Positions 1 through 12,310 of a stretch of DNA of 64,000 nucleotides are shown here, piece by piece. The notes below the pieces were generated by a model. It was not told the origin of the DNA and searched no databases. It worked only from the letters and a program-made list of their open reading frames with translations. Each line of letters begins with the position of its first letter. The stretch's first letter is position 1. Source of the DNA: Cycas panzhihuaensis (lineage: Eukaryota; Cycadophyta). The DNA is taken from contig CM041465.1 of NCBI GenBank assembly GCA_023213395.1, forward strand, positions 235,855,741 to 235,919,740. Direction: 5' to 3'. Position numbers and translations under genes: made by a program.

Positions 1-1324
1 AATGCAAAATTTCTCTTAGTTAAGGTATTTGGCTTGCATTATTTTATGAACCTTATACACATATACATTTTGCTCCCTAGTAGCCCCTTGGGAAAGGGAA
101 CCACCTTTTGATTATAGGTTTTCTCTTCATTACGTATGGGGGAGGAAGGAAACACATCAGCATAGGTATGTTCTTTCCCTCTCCTATGATATCACTTTCA
201 AGTGTTTTCACATAGTCTTTTCTGCCTTTCTTTTCTGCTCTTTTCCTTTTGATTTAGGAAAGGTAAGGAATCCCTCGGCATCACTGCATCACGCTACTTA
301 TGTTTGGGAAAAAGAAAGAGGAAGGTGTGTGCAACACAAGGGAATACACACATCTAATCTCTCAGTTTTCTAAGTATGCTACTACTCTCTCCTCGCCGCC
401 TTTTTTCTCTTGCTTAAAGTTCATTTACTTACATACATAATACGTAAAGAGAAAAGAGTAAAGTGAACTTACATATACTTGATTCAATTACTCATTTAAG
501 AAAGTGCATAGAGTAGAAATTGCATCTACTTACATTCTTGCTTGTTGCATACACCTTCACTTAGGCTTGCATTCCATGCATGCATGTCAACCTTTTGGCT
601 AGCCCCTTTTATTTTCTTCTATTCGAGAATAAAAGGAAAGCGAGTTTATCATACTAGTGAGTAAATGAGAGTGTATCCATTTTGTGTTTTTCCTTTCTAT
701 TTAAAAGAAAGCACAATATTATATTCCTCACTTCACCATAATACACAAAGCACAACCTCTTACATGTGGAATGGTTGGAATGTTTTTTACCATTGCCTCA
801 TACCCCCAAGTCTGCCTTGGGTATAGTGACCTAAAGAAGATCTTCCCTTTAGGTCACTCCCTCCCTAGTCTTTATCACACCTACCTTAGCTAGGTATCCT
901 TAGCATACCCCTTAGGTTGGTTCCACTCATGGGTTGGTCACCTAACCACCCTGCTATAAGTGTGCATCATCCTCTTTACTTACTTAAGTATACCTCTCTC
1001 ACACCCCTTTATTCTACACGGGGAGTCATTCCCTCGCTTACCTTTACCTCCCTCCTTTGGCCATACAAGGGTGGGAGGGCCTATCCCTTGAGTTTACTCA
1101 GGAAACTAAGGATATCCCTCATTTCTTCCACCCTCCAAACCAAAGTTGAGTTACCCAGGAGGGAGTTGTATTCCATTCAAAGGTCTTGAACTTGCATTCT
1201 GACGTGCGGATGCCCTTTGTGGGTGATCTTTTTTACTTGCCAGATTGATCTTAGTTTCCAAAACTCTTCTCCGATTGATCTAATCTTAACCAAGTGTGGT
1301 TACCATCCCATAGGCATGATTCCA
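1..1324 (+). mobile_element. Right part of a long Tat-family LTR (left end outside window)
   Basis: This stretch aligns by eye with the 3' halves of the LTRs at 47860-50595 and 55753-58327. Shared landmarks are the donor-like block around 258 (AGGAAAGGTAAGGAATCC), a GGCCATACAAGGGTGGGAG block near 1056 and an end in ...GATTCCA at 1324. The next base lies inside reverse-transcriptase coding sequence, so this LTR sits directly in the RT of element A instead of being followed by a primer site and gag. It is therefore either a solo LTR inserted in pol or a 5' LTR brought next to pol by a deletion. The short open frames inside it show no protein similarity I recognise. Confidence 0.7.
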
Positions 1325-1540
1325 TAACCAAATATAAATATCCCCTTAAGACTGTCATGAGATGGCCTTCACTACATTGTGGGGCACATTCATTTACAAG
1401 ACCATGCCCTTCAACTTGAAGAATGTAGGTGCCACTTACCAAAGAGTGATGCACTTTGTTTTCTGTGACCTTATAAATAAAACTCTTGAGGTTTTTATGG
1501 ATGACATAATAGGCCTCTCTTGTAAGCAATCTATCCTATG
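1325..1540 (+). pseudogene. Ty3/gypsy reverse transcriptase fragment (duplicated piece, element A)
   Basis: The piece encodes the central RT palm: a TTLWGTF segment, MPFNLKNVGATYQ, and the catalytic box as VFMDD. About 930 bp downstream (2255-2450) the same segment occurs again. At about 1535-1545 the sequence jumps back to the protease-RT linker, so this is the tail of an extra partial copy of a linker-RT unit, cut on its left by the LTR ending at 1324. It cannot encode a working enzyme. Confidence 0.8.
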
Positions 1541-4500
1541 GGACTATCCATGAGATAGATTACTTTGAGAATGACGAGGCCTTGTTAGAACACTTAGCGA
1601 GTTCTACACCTAATTTCCCTTTGAGTCATTATATACTTGGTTTCTGGAAGTGCCTAGCTCTAGGATTGCCTCTCGTTGACCCAAACCCATCTGACTCTCC
1701 CTCACTCCCTTTAATTGATCAAGCTCCTCTTCACTTTGAAGAAGGGAATGCCATGTACATGGTGACAACTAAGGATATTATCCTCACCCTCGGTAAGGTC
1801 ATCAAAGTAGGAGCAGAGTGTTCCCCTAGGGAAATGGAGGTATATAACCAGTTATTCCAAGAGTTCCGTGGAATATTCACTTGGGACTACTTTGATACGA
1901 AGGGGATAGACCCCTCTATTATTACCTATAACCTTATGACCAGTCTAGGTACTCACCTTGTGTAGCAAAAATAATGCCTTCTTTATTCTAAACTCTCAAC
2001 TATCATGAAGATGGAGGTAGAAAATCTCCTAGATGTAGGACTCATCACTTCCATTGACTACCCCAAGTGGGTTTCCAACATCATGCCTATTGCTAAGAAT
2101 AATGGGATGATTTAGATTTGTGTTAACTTTCAAGATATCAACAATACCTATCCTAAGGACAGCTTCCCTGTGCCATTTATCGACCAAATTATAAGTTGTA
2201 TAGTAGGATTCAAAGTGATGTCCTTAACGGATAGTTTTTCTAGATACAACTAAATCTAGATATCCCTTGAAGGTCATCACAAGATGGCCTTCACTATGTT
2301 GTGGGGCACATTCACCTATAAGACCATGCCCTTTGGCCTGAAGAATGTAGGTGCCACTTACCAAAGAGTGATGTTGTTTGTTTTCTATGACCTTATAAAC
2401 AAAACTCTTGAGGTTTTCATGGACAACATGATGGGCCTCTCTTGTAAGAGGAATGATCATCTTGTAGACCTTTGTGCTATATTCACGAGGCACCACAAGT
2501 ACCATGTTAGCCTAAACCCACTTAAATGTGTATTCACAATGATAGCTAGCAAGCTCTTGGGCTTCTTTATCTCCAAATAAGGGATCTAAATTGACCCCGA
2601 TAAGGTCAAATCCATCTTTAATATGCACCCCTCCCCTCCCCACCCAAACGTAGCAACAAATCAAGTTGTTCTTAGGGAGGTTGGGTTTCTTAAGGAATTT
2701 CTTGGCAAATTTTTCCATAAATGCCAATTCTCTTATTAACCTATTGAAGAAGGGGGCCCTATTTATGTGGTCTCTTAAGGCCTAAGAGGTATTCCAAGAA
2801 CTCAAAAAAGCCTTGGTCTCTGCCCTTATATTGGCAACCCCTCTCTTTGATCACCCCTTTATCCTATACACCTCTATAACTAATGAATCCTTCTACGCGA
2901 TGTTAGCCCAAGAAGATGACTCCAATATTAAGAAAGTTGTCTACTTCATTAGATATGCTTTGGTAGTAGTGGAACTAAACTATCTGCCTATTGAGAAGGA
3001 GTGCTTATCTTTGGTCAACACCATCAAGAAGATTAGGCACTACCTCCTAGGTAACACTGCTCATGTGATCGTCTAATCTGATCTATTGAGATACCTCCTA
3101 ACTAGGTTAGATCTAATAGGAAGGACTAATAAATGGGCCATCCTCCTACAAGAATATGACCTTAAAATTGTCAATAGAAAATCTAAGAAGGGGATTGTAG
3201 TTATAAAACAACTAGCTAAACTCCTATCTCTAATCCCCTCAAAGTTCTATTTAATGACTCCTTACTAGATAAGCCTATGCTGGATCTCTAGTATTTACCT
3301 CCTCATCCATTGGATAAGAGTCAATGGTATGGGGATATTATACAATACCTTACCTAAAAATAATACCCTCATAATGTAAGTGATAAAGTGAAGTCATGTA
3401 TTAAGGCCACTGCCCGTTAATACTTCCTTATGCAAGACGTATGGTACAAGTGTTCCTTCAATGGTATCCTCCTATGTTGCCTAACCCCTGAAGAGACTAA
3501 CCAAATCTTCCATGAATGTCATAGTGGTATTTTTGGGGGCCACTTTCAAGGCCAATCCATGGCCCAAAGGATCATCCACATGGGCTATTATTAGCCATAT
3601 TTTTTTAAGGACCCCCACACCTATGTGTAGCATTGTCGTAAGTGCCAAGAACATGCCAATGTGATCCATTTGCCTTCTAAGTTACTGCATGATATTATGT
3701 CCCCATAGCCTTTCTCTTAATGGGGATTATACCTTATCAAAGACATCACTCCACCCTCTTCCTTAAAATATAAATTCATCTTAACTCTAATAGAATACTT
3801 TACCAAATAGGCTGAGGCAATCCCATTGTCATCTACTACTGGTAAGATAATTACCACTTTCATTTACTAGCAAATTATTTATTGATTCGAAGTCCCAGAT
3901 ATCTTAATAACAGATAATGGCACCCCCTTTTGTAACAAGGATATGGACGAGCTTTGCGAGAAATTCAAGATTTCTCATAAGATGTCATCCTCTTATTACC
4001 CCCAAGCCAATGGATAGGTTGAATCATTTAATAAGACCCTCATTAATATTTTAAAGAAAATTGTCACCTAGTCCCAAAGGGAGTGGCACCTTCTGCTCCA
4101 CTCGACTCTATGGGCCTATTGTACCTCAATCCATACTACCACAGGAAAGACCCCCTTCTGCTTAGACTATGGAACTAATGTGTTTTTAACCGTAGAAGTC
4201 AAAATCCCTTCTTTAAGGGCATCCCTTAAAGACTTCGTTGATGAGGAATAGCACTGCCATGCCTGTCTCCTTGATCTTGAAGCTTTGGATGAGAAACATT
4301 TGACTGCATACCAGGCTAATCTCACATATGAAGCTAAGGCTTAAAGGACATATGAAAATTGACTATTCCCTCATCCTTTGCACCCTGGGGACCAAGTCCT
4401 CAAGTTGGAATACCTTCATAACTGCTTATCCAAATTTGTCCCTAAATGGCTAGGTCCTTTGGTTTTCCTCAAGAACCTTAATAATGGTGCCTACCAGATA

Positions 4501-4569
4501 GCCACCTTGGAAGGGTTAGAGTTTGAAAAAGTTGTAAACAATAGATTTTTAAAGAAATTCTATGGGTGA
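1541..4569 (+). pseudogene. Decayed Tat-like Ty3/gypsy pol (linker, RT, RNase H, integrase), element A
   Basis: In order: protease-RT linker (1541-1975; ILWDYP, then FEEGNAM and a WDYFD segment); RT (about 1976-2760; LITSIDYPKWVS, MPFGLKNVGATYQ and a mutated VFMDN box); the native RNase H (about 2790-3240; FILYTSITNES where active enzymes have an Asp, then KECLSLV); integrase (about 3480-4569) with remains of the zinc finger, LITDNGTPF with the second catalytic Asp present, NG*VESFNKT with the Glu, and a C-terminal SH3-like module ending LKKFYG. Many in-frame stops are TAG or TAA where copy D has Gln codons. The first integrase Asp is replaced by Tyr (WGLYLI). The domain order and GLKNxGATYQ place it in the Tat lineage. 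The element is dead but close to copy D. Confidence 0.85.
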
Positions 4570-5265
4570 TTCCTTCTACTCCTAAGTAAAATAGAAGTGG
4601 CCCCCTTACTCTAAATAAGCCTACACTACCCTTTCAAATGCAATGTAGGTATCCCTCTCCAGGGGCATAGTGTGTATTTGAACTGTTTGGCAACCTTCTT
4701 TACTGAGAAGAAAGTATCACCCCTTCCTTAAGTCGTTGCCTATCTCCTCAATAAATGAAACCCATCTTTTATGTGAATAGTGGTGAACATGTTGCAATAA
4801 GGGCATGTGTCCATGTTTTATGCCTATTTCCTTCCTTAGGGAAGCAAATCTACCTACTCTTAAGCATGTGAGTTGCTACCTAGAAAGACCTTAGAGATAA
4901 GATCCTATATCTTTTACTACCCTTGGGGTATCCATACCCACTCTTACCCTCTTTTATATGGATTTGCTATTTTCCTTTTAAGGGAAATGTGACCCCTTCA
5001 CTTTGGAACCATGTGAGACTACCTAATATACAGGGGTGATCTTGTGTGCCTGGTATAAACACCACATCATAAGAAGAGGGTGTGTAATGTCATGTATCTA
5101 TGCATCTATATATCTATTATGCATCTATGCACCTATATACATATCAATAACCAAAGAAAATACTCACATCCATATTTATATCCATAATTAAAATAAACAA
5201 CCATGATAAAATAAAACAAAACAAATAAAATAATAAGTAATATATATTAAAATAGGGTACTAATG
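4570..5265 (+). other. Post-integrase spacer of element A
   Basis: No coding frame is supported here. Its distal part aligns loosely with 60360-60475 of element D: both are rich in CATATA and ATACAT words and end in a GGGTACTAAT block just before the TA tract. This is the 3' flank of the antisense PMD gene and probably holds its polyadenylation region, but I see no decisive signal. Confidence 0.5.
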
Positions 5266-6789
<1,524 letters not shown>

Positions 6790-6989
6790 GATCAATAATA
6801 GTATATAATATCGACACCCTATGCCTAAGGAAGTTGGAATCCTTATAGGGGGGTATAATCATATATATGTTCCATGGAGCCTCCTGGAGATCCGAAGCTT
6901 TCCTCTCACCAGAATCTATAACACCATAGCCTCAAGGAGGTGTGGGGTCCTCATGGCGTAACTCCTCCTAGTTTGCTAACTCCCTTACC

Positions 6990-7338
6990 TGGAGACCACA
7001 TCCCTCCTAGGATTCTCCTCCTCCTCTATAAGGTCCCAACCTTGCTCCCGTCATCCCTCAATCTCTGCTAAGTCGGCATGGTAATATGGGTCCTACTGTG
7101 TAAGGACTGGCTAGCCATCTGGTCAACCAATCAATTGAACCTCTCCTCTAATTAGTCCCTCTCACCCAATAGCTGGTCTTGCTCTGTCTCCATCCTACTG
7201 AGCCTCTCCTCAAGCATGATGGCCCTCACATCACTACTAGCATCTCTAGCTCCTCCTCCTTGGGCCTCCAACACCTACACTGAAACTTACAGCTGGCCCC
7301 TCTCCTCTTGGAGCTAATCCCTCTCTCCTTGAAGCTAG
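6990..7338 (-). pseudogene. 3' part of antisense PMD gene, element A: coiled-coil C-terminus (split by copia)
   Basis: Read on the minus strand from 7338 downwards, one frame gives a Glu/Arg/Leu-rich heptad pattern (LQGERD, LQEERGQL, MLEERLSRMETEQDQLLGERD, LEERFN, LVDQMASQSL) followed by a basic tail. Stops in this frame (TAG, TAA, TGA) fall mostly where Gln is expected. The same frame continues on the other side of the copia element at 11955, where the residues before the break match copy D (61131-60829). The tail matches RDEGSK and RSLKGM of D. The coiled coil suggests oligomerisation or a scaffold role; this is inference. Confidence 0.75.
7334..7338. repeat. Left target-site duplication GCTAG of the copia element
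   Basis: The five bases GCTAG lie directly before the LTR start TGTTAGG and are repeated directly after the 3' LTR at 11955-11959. Confidence 0.95.
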
Positions 7339-7963
7339 TGTTAGGTATTATGACAATAATTATAGGCTTATAATTATGGTATGTTTTTGGCGTGGTTTCC
7401 CCCCTTAATCTTTCTTGGGGGATTCCAAGGGGGGTGTGAGCCCCCCTTGGCCGGGGGGTGCGGGGGGCGTGGAATGCCCCCTGCTAGGAGGGGGTTCGGG
7501 GGCGATAACCCCCAAACCAAAAAATTGGCCATGTAAACCTTATCAAAATGTAAAGAGAATTAGGGTCGTTCGATACAAATACCCTAGATTCTACGGTTGA
7601 GATTTAGGTCTTGAATGTTCCTCTCATGTAGCCCATTTTAGGGTTTTTCTTATTGTGCTGTAATGTTATGCAATGTACTATGAAGAGGGTGGCAGCTGAT
7701 TATTGTTCCAGAGAGCACTCTGTAACTGTGATGTACTGTTTCTCCATTCTACAGCAATAAAGATTAATACCTTTCCTGTGTAGATGTTTCCCTAGCACAC
7801 TGCTAGGGTTTTATATTAAGGTTTTGGCTTTCATTTTCTTATTACTATATAATCTCTAATTTTAGAACTTACATGTAATTTTATATTTCGATTTCTGTAA
7901 CTAGTTGTAAGAAAGCAATAGATCTTGGTGGCAGTTAAAGGGTTGGACCTTGTATTCTCAACA
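7339..7963 (+). repeat. Copia 5' LTR
   Basis: It begins TGTTAGGTATTATGACAA and ends TTCTCAACA, and pairs with 11323-11954. It carries a GC-rich block of C and G runs near 7400-7510 and an AATAAA signal inside GCAATAAAGATTAATACC near 7755, which fits the polyadenylation site of the element. Confidence 0.96.
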
Positions 7964-7965
7964 AG

Positions 7966-7978
7966 TGGTATCAGAGCC
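7966..7978 (+). other. Primer binding site, initiator tRNA-Met type
   Basis: TGGTATCAGAGCC lies two bases after the 5' LTR. It is the standard plant copia match to the 3' end of initiator tRNA-Met and primes minus-strand synthesis. Confidence 0.95.
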
Positions 7979-8001
7979 ACTCCTTTTCTTGCAGTGAGTT
8001 T

Positions 8002-8240
8002 GTGAAGGTTTTGGTGTCAGATTTTCTACACCAAATGGTGAAACTAGTGAGTGTAAAGTTTGAGGTGGAGAAATTCAATGGCAAGAACAACTTCAAGTTG
8101 TGGAAGCTAAAAGCGTATGATATTCTTGTACAACAGGGTTTGTACAAAGCCCTTACAGGCAAGTCGAAGAAACCCATAGGGATGGATGATAAGGAATGGG
8201 ATGATTTAGACAAAAAGGCACTTAGCATAATATGATTGTG
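8002..8240 (+). pseudogene. Copia gag N-terminus (truncated)
   Basis: About 75 residues beginning MVKLVSVKFEVEKFNGKNNF and including KLWKLKAYDILVQQGLYKAL match the N-terminal gag domain of Tnt1/Tork copia elements. It packages the element RNA into cytoplasmic particles. The frame ends at a TGA after KKALSII, and the sequence then jumps to the end of the protease region, so the rest of gag, including its zinc knuckle, has been deleted. Confidence 0.85.
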
Positions 8241-8289
8241 CTTGGCGGATGAAGTTTTATTTAACATCACAGGGGTTGGTTCTCATCAT

Positions 8290-8760
8290 ACCAACCTCTT
8301 GATGGTGGTGATGTGCTTATGGGAAATGAAGTTTCTTATAAGACAGTGGGCATTGGTAGCATCAGAATTAAGATGTTAGATGGGGTAGTCAGAACATTAA
8401 CTAAGGTTAGACATGTACCTGATTTGAAAAAGAATCTAATTTCCTTAGATGAATTAGATTTAGGTGGTTTTAAGCATATAGGTCATGAAGGAGTGCTAAA
8501 GGTGTCAAAGGGTGCCTTGGTTGTTATGAAAGCCTTAAAAGGAGGAAATCTTTACATTTTAGTGGGAAGTACAGATGTCAACCAAGCAACTATAGTGTCA
8601 AAGACTACAGAAGATCCAACTTGGCTATGGCATTAGAGACTTAGGCAAATGAGTGAGAGAGGACTTAAGGTGTTGATAAACCGTAAGTTACTTCCTAACT
8701 TACAACTTTTAGACTTGGCTTTCTGTAAACATTGTGCTTTTGGAAAATAATGTAGACTTA
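8290..8760 (+). pseudogene. Copia protease C-terminus and GAG-pre-integrase domain
   Basis: The frame VGIGSIRIKMLDGVVRTL, VRHVPDLKKNLISLDELD and YILVGSTDV is the C-terminal part of copia protease and the linker. LWH, then RQMSERGLKVL and FCKHCAFGK, is the zinc-binding GAG-pre-integrase domain (H-H-C-C). The protease catalytic D-S/T-G segment is absent through deletion. A TAG follows LWH. Confidence 0.85.
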
Positions 8761-9660
8761 GGTTTAAAGTAGGGAGTCACACTAGTAAAGGCATTCTGGA
8801 TTACATACGTTCAGACGTATGGGGACTAGCCCCTAAAATATCTTATGGAGGATCATTGTATTTTGTCACATTTATAGATGATTACTCCAGGAAGGTATGG
8901 GTCTATTTTTTGAAAAGGAAATCTGAAGTTTTCAGTGTGTTTAAGCAGTTCAAGGCTTTAGTTGAGAATAGTATGGGTAAGACAATCAAATGTTTAAAAA
9001 CTGACAATGGAGGTGAGTTCAACTCCTTGGAGTTTAAGAATTATTGTAGAAAAGCTGGGATCGAAAGACACAAGACCACTAGCTATACTCTGCAGTAAAA
9101 TGGCATTGTTGAGTGCATAAATAGGACACTTTTGGAAAGAGCAAGAAGCATGCTAAGTAATACAGGAGTGAAGCAGGGCTTGTGGGCGTGTCGCTCAAAC
9201 AACTTGCTATCTGGTAAATAGGTCACCATCAATTGCAATAGATTGCAAGATTCCTGAAGAGGTATGGACTGGACATCCATGTGATTATTCAAATTTAAAA
9301 GTTTTTGGTTGTGATGCTTATGCCTAGACTGAAAAAGTAAATGTTCAAAGTGAGACCCAAAATCCAAGAGATATACCTTTGTTGGTTATGGTGATAAGGA
9401 TGGTGTGAAGGGATATAGGTTGTGGGATGATACTGCCCACAAAATCACCATTAACAGAGATGTCATATTTGATGAATCTCCCTTTGTAAAATCGGATAGT
9501 GTAGAAGATGAAATGAAACAGGAATAGCAAGATGAACATCAACAAGTTAAGTTTGAAATGTAGCCATCTGTGGAATTAGAAGAGCATGAAGATCTTTCTG
9601 AAGATGAATCAACAGTAGATTCACAGGAGTATGTGGACACTCCTCTGCCAACAATTAGAA
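8761..9660 (+). pseudogene. Copia integrase
   Basis: The catalytic core has the first Asp in RSDVWG, the second in KTDNGGEF and the Glu in NGIVECINRT, with FIDDYSRKVWVYFLK between. A TAA replaces Gln just before NGIVE. After about 9190 the frame breaks several times and the C-terminal integrase region is recognisable only in fragments. The enzyme would join element cDNA to nuclear DNA; this copy cannot. Confidence 0.88.
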
Positions 9661-9739
9661 GATCTACATGAGTTAGTCATCCACCTGACATATACAACCC
9701 TTCTATTTCTATTTCTTTAGTTTCTAATGATGGTGAGCC

Positions 9740-10740
9740 CACATGTTATCAGGAAGTAGTAGATGATATCCATGGAGAGAAGTGGATAAGGGCTAGGAAG
9801 AAAAATAATTCATTGGACTTGGTAGAACTTCCACATGGCAGGAAGACTATTGGTTGCAGGTGGGTTTTCAAAAAGAAAATAGATGTTGATGGAAAGGTTG
9901 ATAAATATAGGGCATGACTGGTGGCAAAAGGTTTTGCACAGAAAGAAGGTATTAACTTTTATAAGATCTTTTCACCACTTGTTAAACTTGTTTCAATTTG
10001 AGTGCTATTAGCATTAGTAGCTTCTCTCGATTTGGAGTTGGAGCAATTAGATATAAAAATAGCTTTTCTACATGGAGATTTAGATGAGGAGATCTATATG
10101 GATCAACCAGAGGGGTTTGTACAAGATGGCAGGAAAAGACTTATTTGCAGGCTCAAGAAATCATTGTATGGCCTAAAGCAATCGCCCAGGCAGTGGTACA
10201 AGAAGTTTAATGCCTTCATGGAGAGCTAAAATTTTAAAATAAGTGAGTATGATCATTGTGTTTACTTTAAATTTATGGACAATGGATTATTCATTATCTT
10301 GGTGTTATATCTTTGATGACATCTTTGGTTGCAAGCAAGAGCATGGTAGAAATCAATAAGCTAAAGACTCAATTGGCTAGGACTTTTGATATGAAGGATC
10401 TAGGAGCTACAAAACAAATCTTAGGCATGGAGATACATAGAGACAGGAAAAGTGGTAAGCTATGGTTATCACAACAGAAATATGTGGAGAAGGTACTAAC
10501 TAAGTTTGAGATGGCAAATGTTAAACTAGTGAGTATCCCATTGGCTTCCCACTTCAAACTTTCATCTAATATGAGTCCTAGTAATGAAGAAGAAAAGGCT
10601 TATATGTCTCGTGTGCCTTATGCCAGTGCAGTAGGAAGTTTGATGTATGCTATAGTATGTACAAGACTTGATATTTCACATGTAGTCAGTGTAGTTAGCA
10701 GGTTTATGGCAAATCTAGGAAAGGAACATTAGGCTGTAGT
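9740..10740 (+). pseudogene. Copia reverse transcriptase
   Basis: Segments in order: [71 protein letters not shown], and after the palm FDMKDLGATKQILGMEIHRD and VPYASAVGSLMYAIV. The YVDD catalytic box near 10310 is destroyed by extra bases that shift the frame. TGA codons stand where Arg (CGA) is expected (YRA*LVAK, VSI*VLLAL). This is the RVT_2 family of copia elements. Confidence 0.92.
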
Positions 10741-11225
10741 GAAATGGGTGCTTCAGTATTTGAGAGGCACTAGTGATTACTGCATCACCTTTGGAGGTAT
10801 AGGTAATTAGGTTTATGGATATGTTGATTCAAACTTTACAGGAGATTTAGACAAAAGAAGGTCTACTTCAGGTTATATTTTTACTCTTGCAAATGGTCCA
10901 GTTATTTGGATGTCCAAATTGTAGAGCACAATTACACTGTCAACCATAAAAGTTGAATATATTACTACAGCACATGCTTGTAAAGAAGCAATCAGTTCTG
11001 AGGGTCTATTGGTTGAGCTTGGAAGGAGATAGGAAAATGTAAAGGTATTTTATGACAGTCAAAGTGCCATTTACCTAGCTAAGAATCTAGCTTATCATAG
11101 TAGAATAAAGCATATTACTCTTAAGTACCATTTTGTTAGACAGGTTGTGGAAGAAGGTGGAGTGGCACTTGAGAAGATTCACGCTAATCAGAATTGTGCT
11201 GATATATTCACAAAACCAGTACCAT
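10741..11225 (+). pseudogene. Copia RNase H
   Basis: YLRGTSDYCITFGG, the catalytic-Asp region VDSNFTGDLDKRRSTSGYIF, VEYITTAHACKEA with the Glu, FYDSQSAIYLAKN with the Asp, and the C-terminal IHANQNCADIFTKP are all visible. Four in-frame TAG codons interrupt it, at positions where Gln or Trp is expected. Position after RT is normal for copia. Confidence 0.92.
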
Positions 11226-11310
11226 TAGAGAAGTTCAAATGGTGTTTGACTTCTCTTAGCTTACAGAAAAGATGATGAAGGATCTAGGAAAGGTAGTGGC
11301 TAATTGTTGT

Positions 11311-11322
11311 CAAGGTGGAGAT
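11311..11322 (+). other. Copia polypurine tract
   Basis: CAAGGTGGAGAT lies directly before the 3' LTR and is the usual plus-strand primer. Confidence 0.85.
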
Positions 11323-11954
11323 TGTTGGGTATTGTGACAACAATTATAGGCCTAAAATTATGGCATGTTTTCAGTGCAGTTTCCCCCCCTAATCTTTCTC
11401 GGGGGTTCCAAAGGCGAGAGCCCCCTTGGCCTTTGGGGGTATGGAATGCCCCTCACTAGGAGGGGGTTCAGGGGTGATAGCCCTCAACTCGAAAAATTGG
11501 CCATATAAACCTTATCAAAATGTAAAGAGAATCAAGGTCATTCGATACAAATACCCTAGATTCTATGGTTGAGATTTAGGTCTTGGATGTTCCTCTCATA
11601 TAGCCCGTTTTAGGGCTTTTCTTATTATGTTGTAATGTCATGCAATGTACTGTGAGGAGGGCGGTGGCTGATTGTTGTTCCAGAGAGCACTTTGTAACTG
11701 TGATGTACTATTTCTCCATTCTGCAGCAATAAAGATTGATACCTTTCCTATGTAGATATTTCCCTAGCACACTGCTAGGGTTTTACCACGTTATATTGGG
11801 TGCACATGTGATGTTTGGCTTTCATTTTCTTGTTACTATATAATCTTTGATTTTAGAACTTGCATGTAATTTTATGTTTCGATTTCTGTAACTAGTTGTA
11901 AGAAAGTAATAGATCTTGGTGGCGGTTAAAGGGTTGGACCTTATATTCTCAATA
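11323..11954 (+). repeat. Copia 3' LTR
   Basis: It begins TGTTGGGTATTGTGACAA and ends TTCTCAATA. It is slightly longer than the 5' LTR because of a small indel near its 3' end (around 11785-11815). Confidence 0.96.
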
Positions 11955-11959
11955 GCTAG
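11955..11959. repeat. Right target-site duplication GCTAG of the copia element
   Basis: It is identical to 7334-7338. Taking out one copy with the element rejoins the antisense coiled-coil frame. Confidence 0.95.
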
Positions 11960-12155
11960 TCCGCCCTCGCTTCCCACTCTTGGGCCTCCATAGCCCATAT
12001 ATCTCACACTTGTACGAGAGGAGAAAACACAACCACATGTTAGCTTGCCAATCCTAACCCCTCATCACCTATGGAAGGAGGCTATCCCTCCTTATATATA
12101 CACGGGAAGAGCTCTACAACCATCCTTCTAACTAGCCCCCCCATATCCTCTTCAC

Positions 12156-12310
12156 CTGCGAGCCATGCATATCAAAGGTGTTAGTATAGAATACACGAAA
12201 AATCCATCAACATCTAAGATACATAAAGCATATTAAATAAATATTATAAGTAGTAATATTAATTAAATCACTCAGTCAAATGCTAAGCTAAGGAAAATAG
12301 GAGATCTCAC
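12156..12310 (-). other. Phase-1 GT-AG intron in antisense PMD gene, element A
   Basis: Minus strand: donor GGAG|GTGAGATC at 12310 and acceptor GGCTCGCAG|GTGAAGAG at 12156. The upstream exon frame (codons starting at 12665) leaves one base at 12311, which joins GT of the next exon to make a Gly codon. The next exon then reads on in the same frame as copy D. A 155-nt intron is normal for plants. Confidence 0.75.

Larger units (their letters stand above)
7339..11954 (+). mobile_element. Complete but dead Ty1/copia retrotransposon (Tork/Tnt1-like), 4.6 kb
   Basis: It has two LTRs (7339-7963 and 11323-11954), a 5-bp GCTAG target duplication, an initiator-Met tRNA primer site, a polypurine tract and the copia domain order gag - PR - INT - RT - RNase H. 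By eye about nine in ten LTR positions agree and most differences are transitions, plus one indel near the LTR 3' end, so the insertion is not recent. It interrupts the coiled-coil exon of the antisense PMD gene of element A. The internal part lacks the gag C-terminus and most of the protease. Confidence 0.97.
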
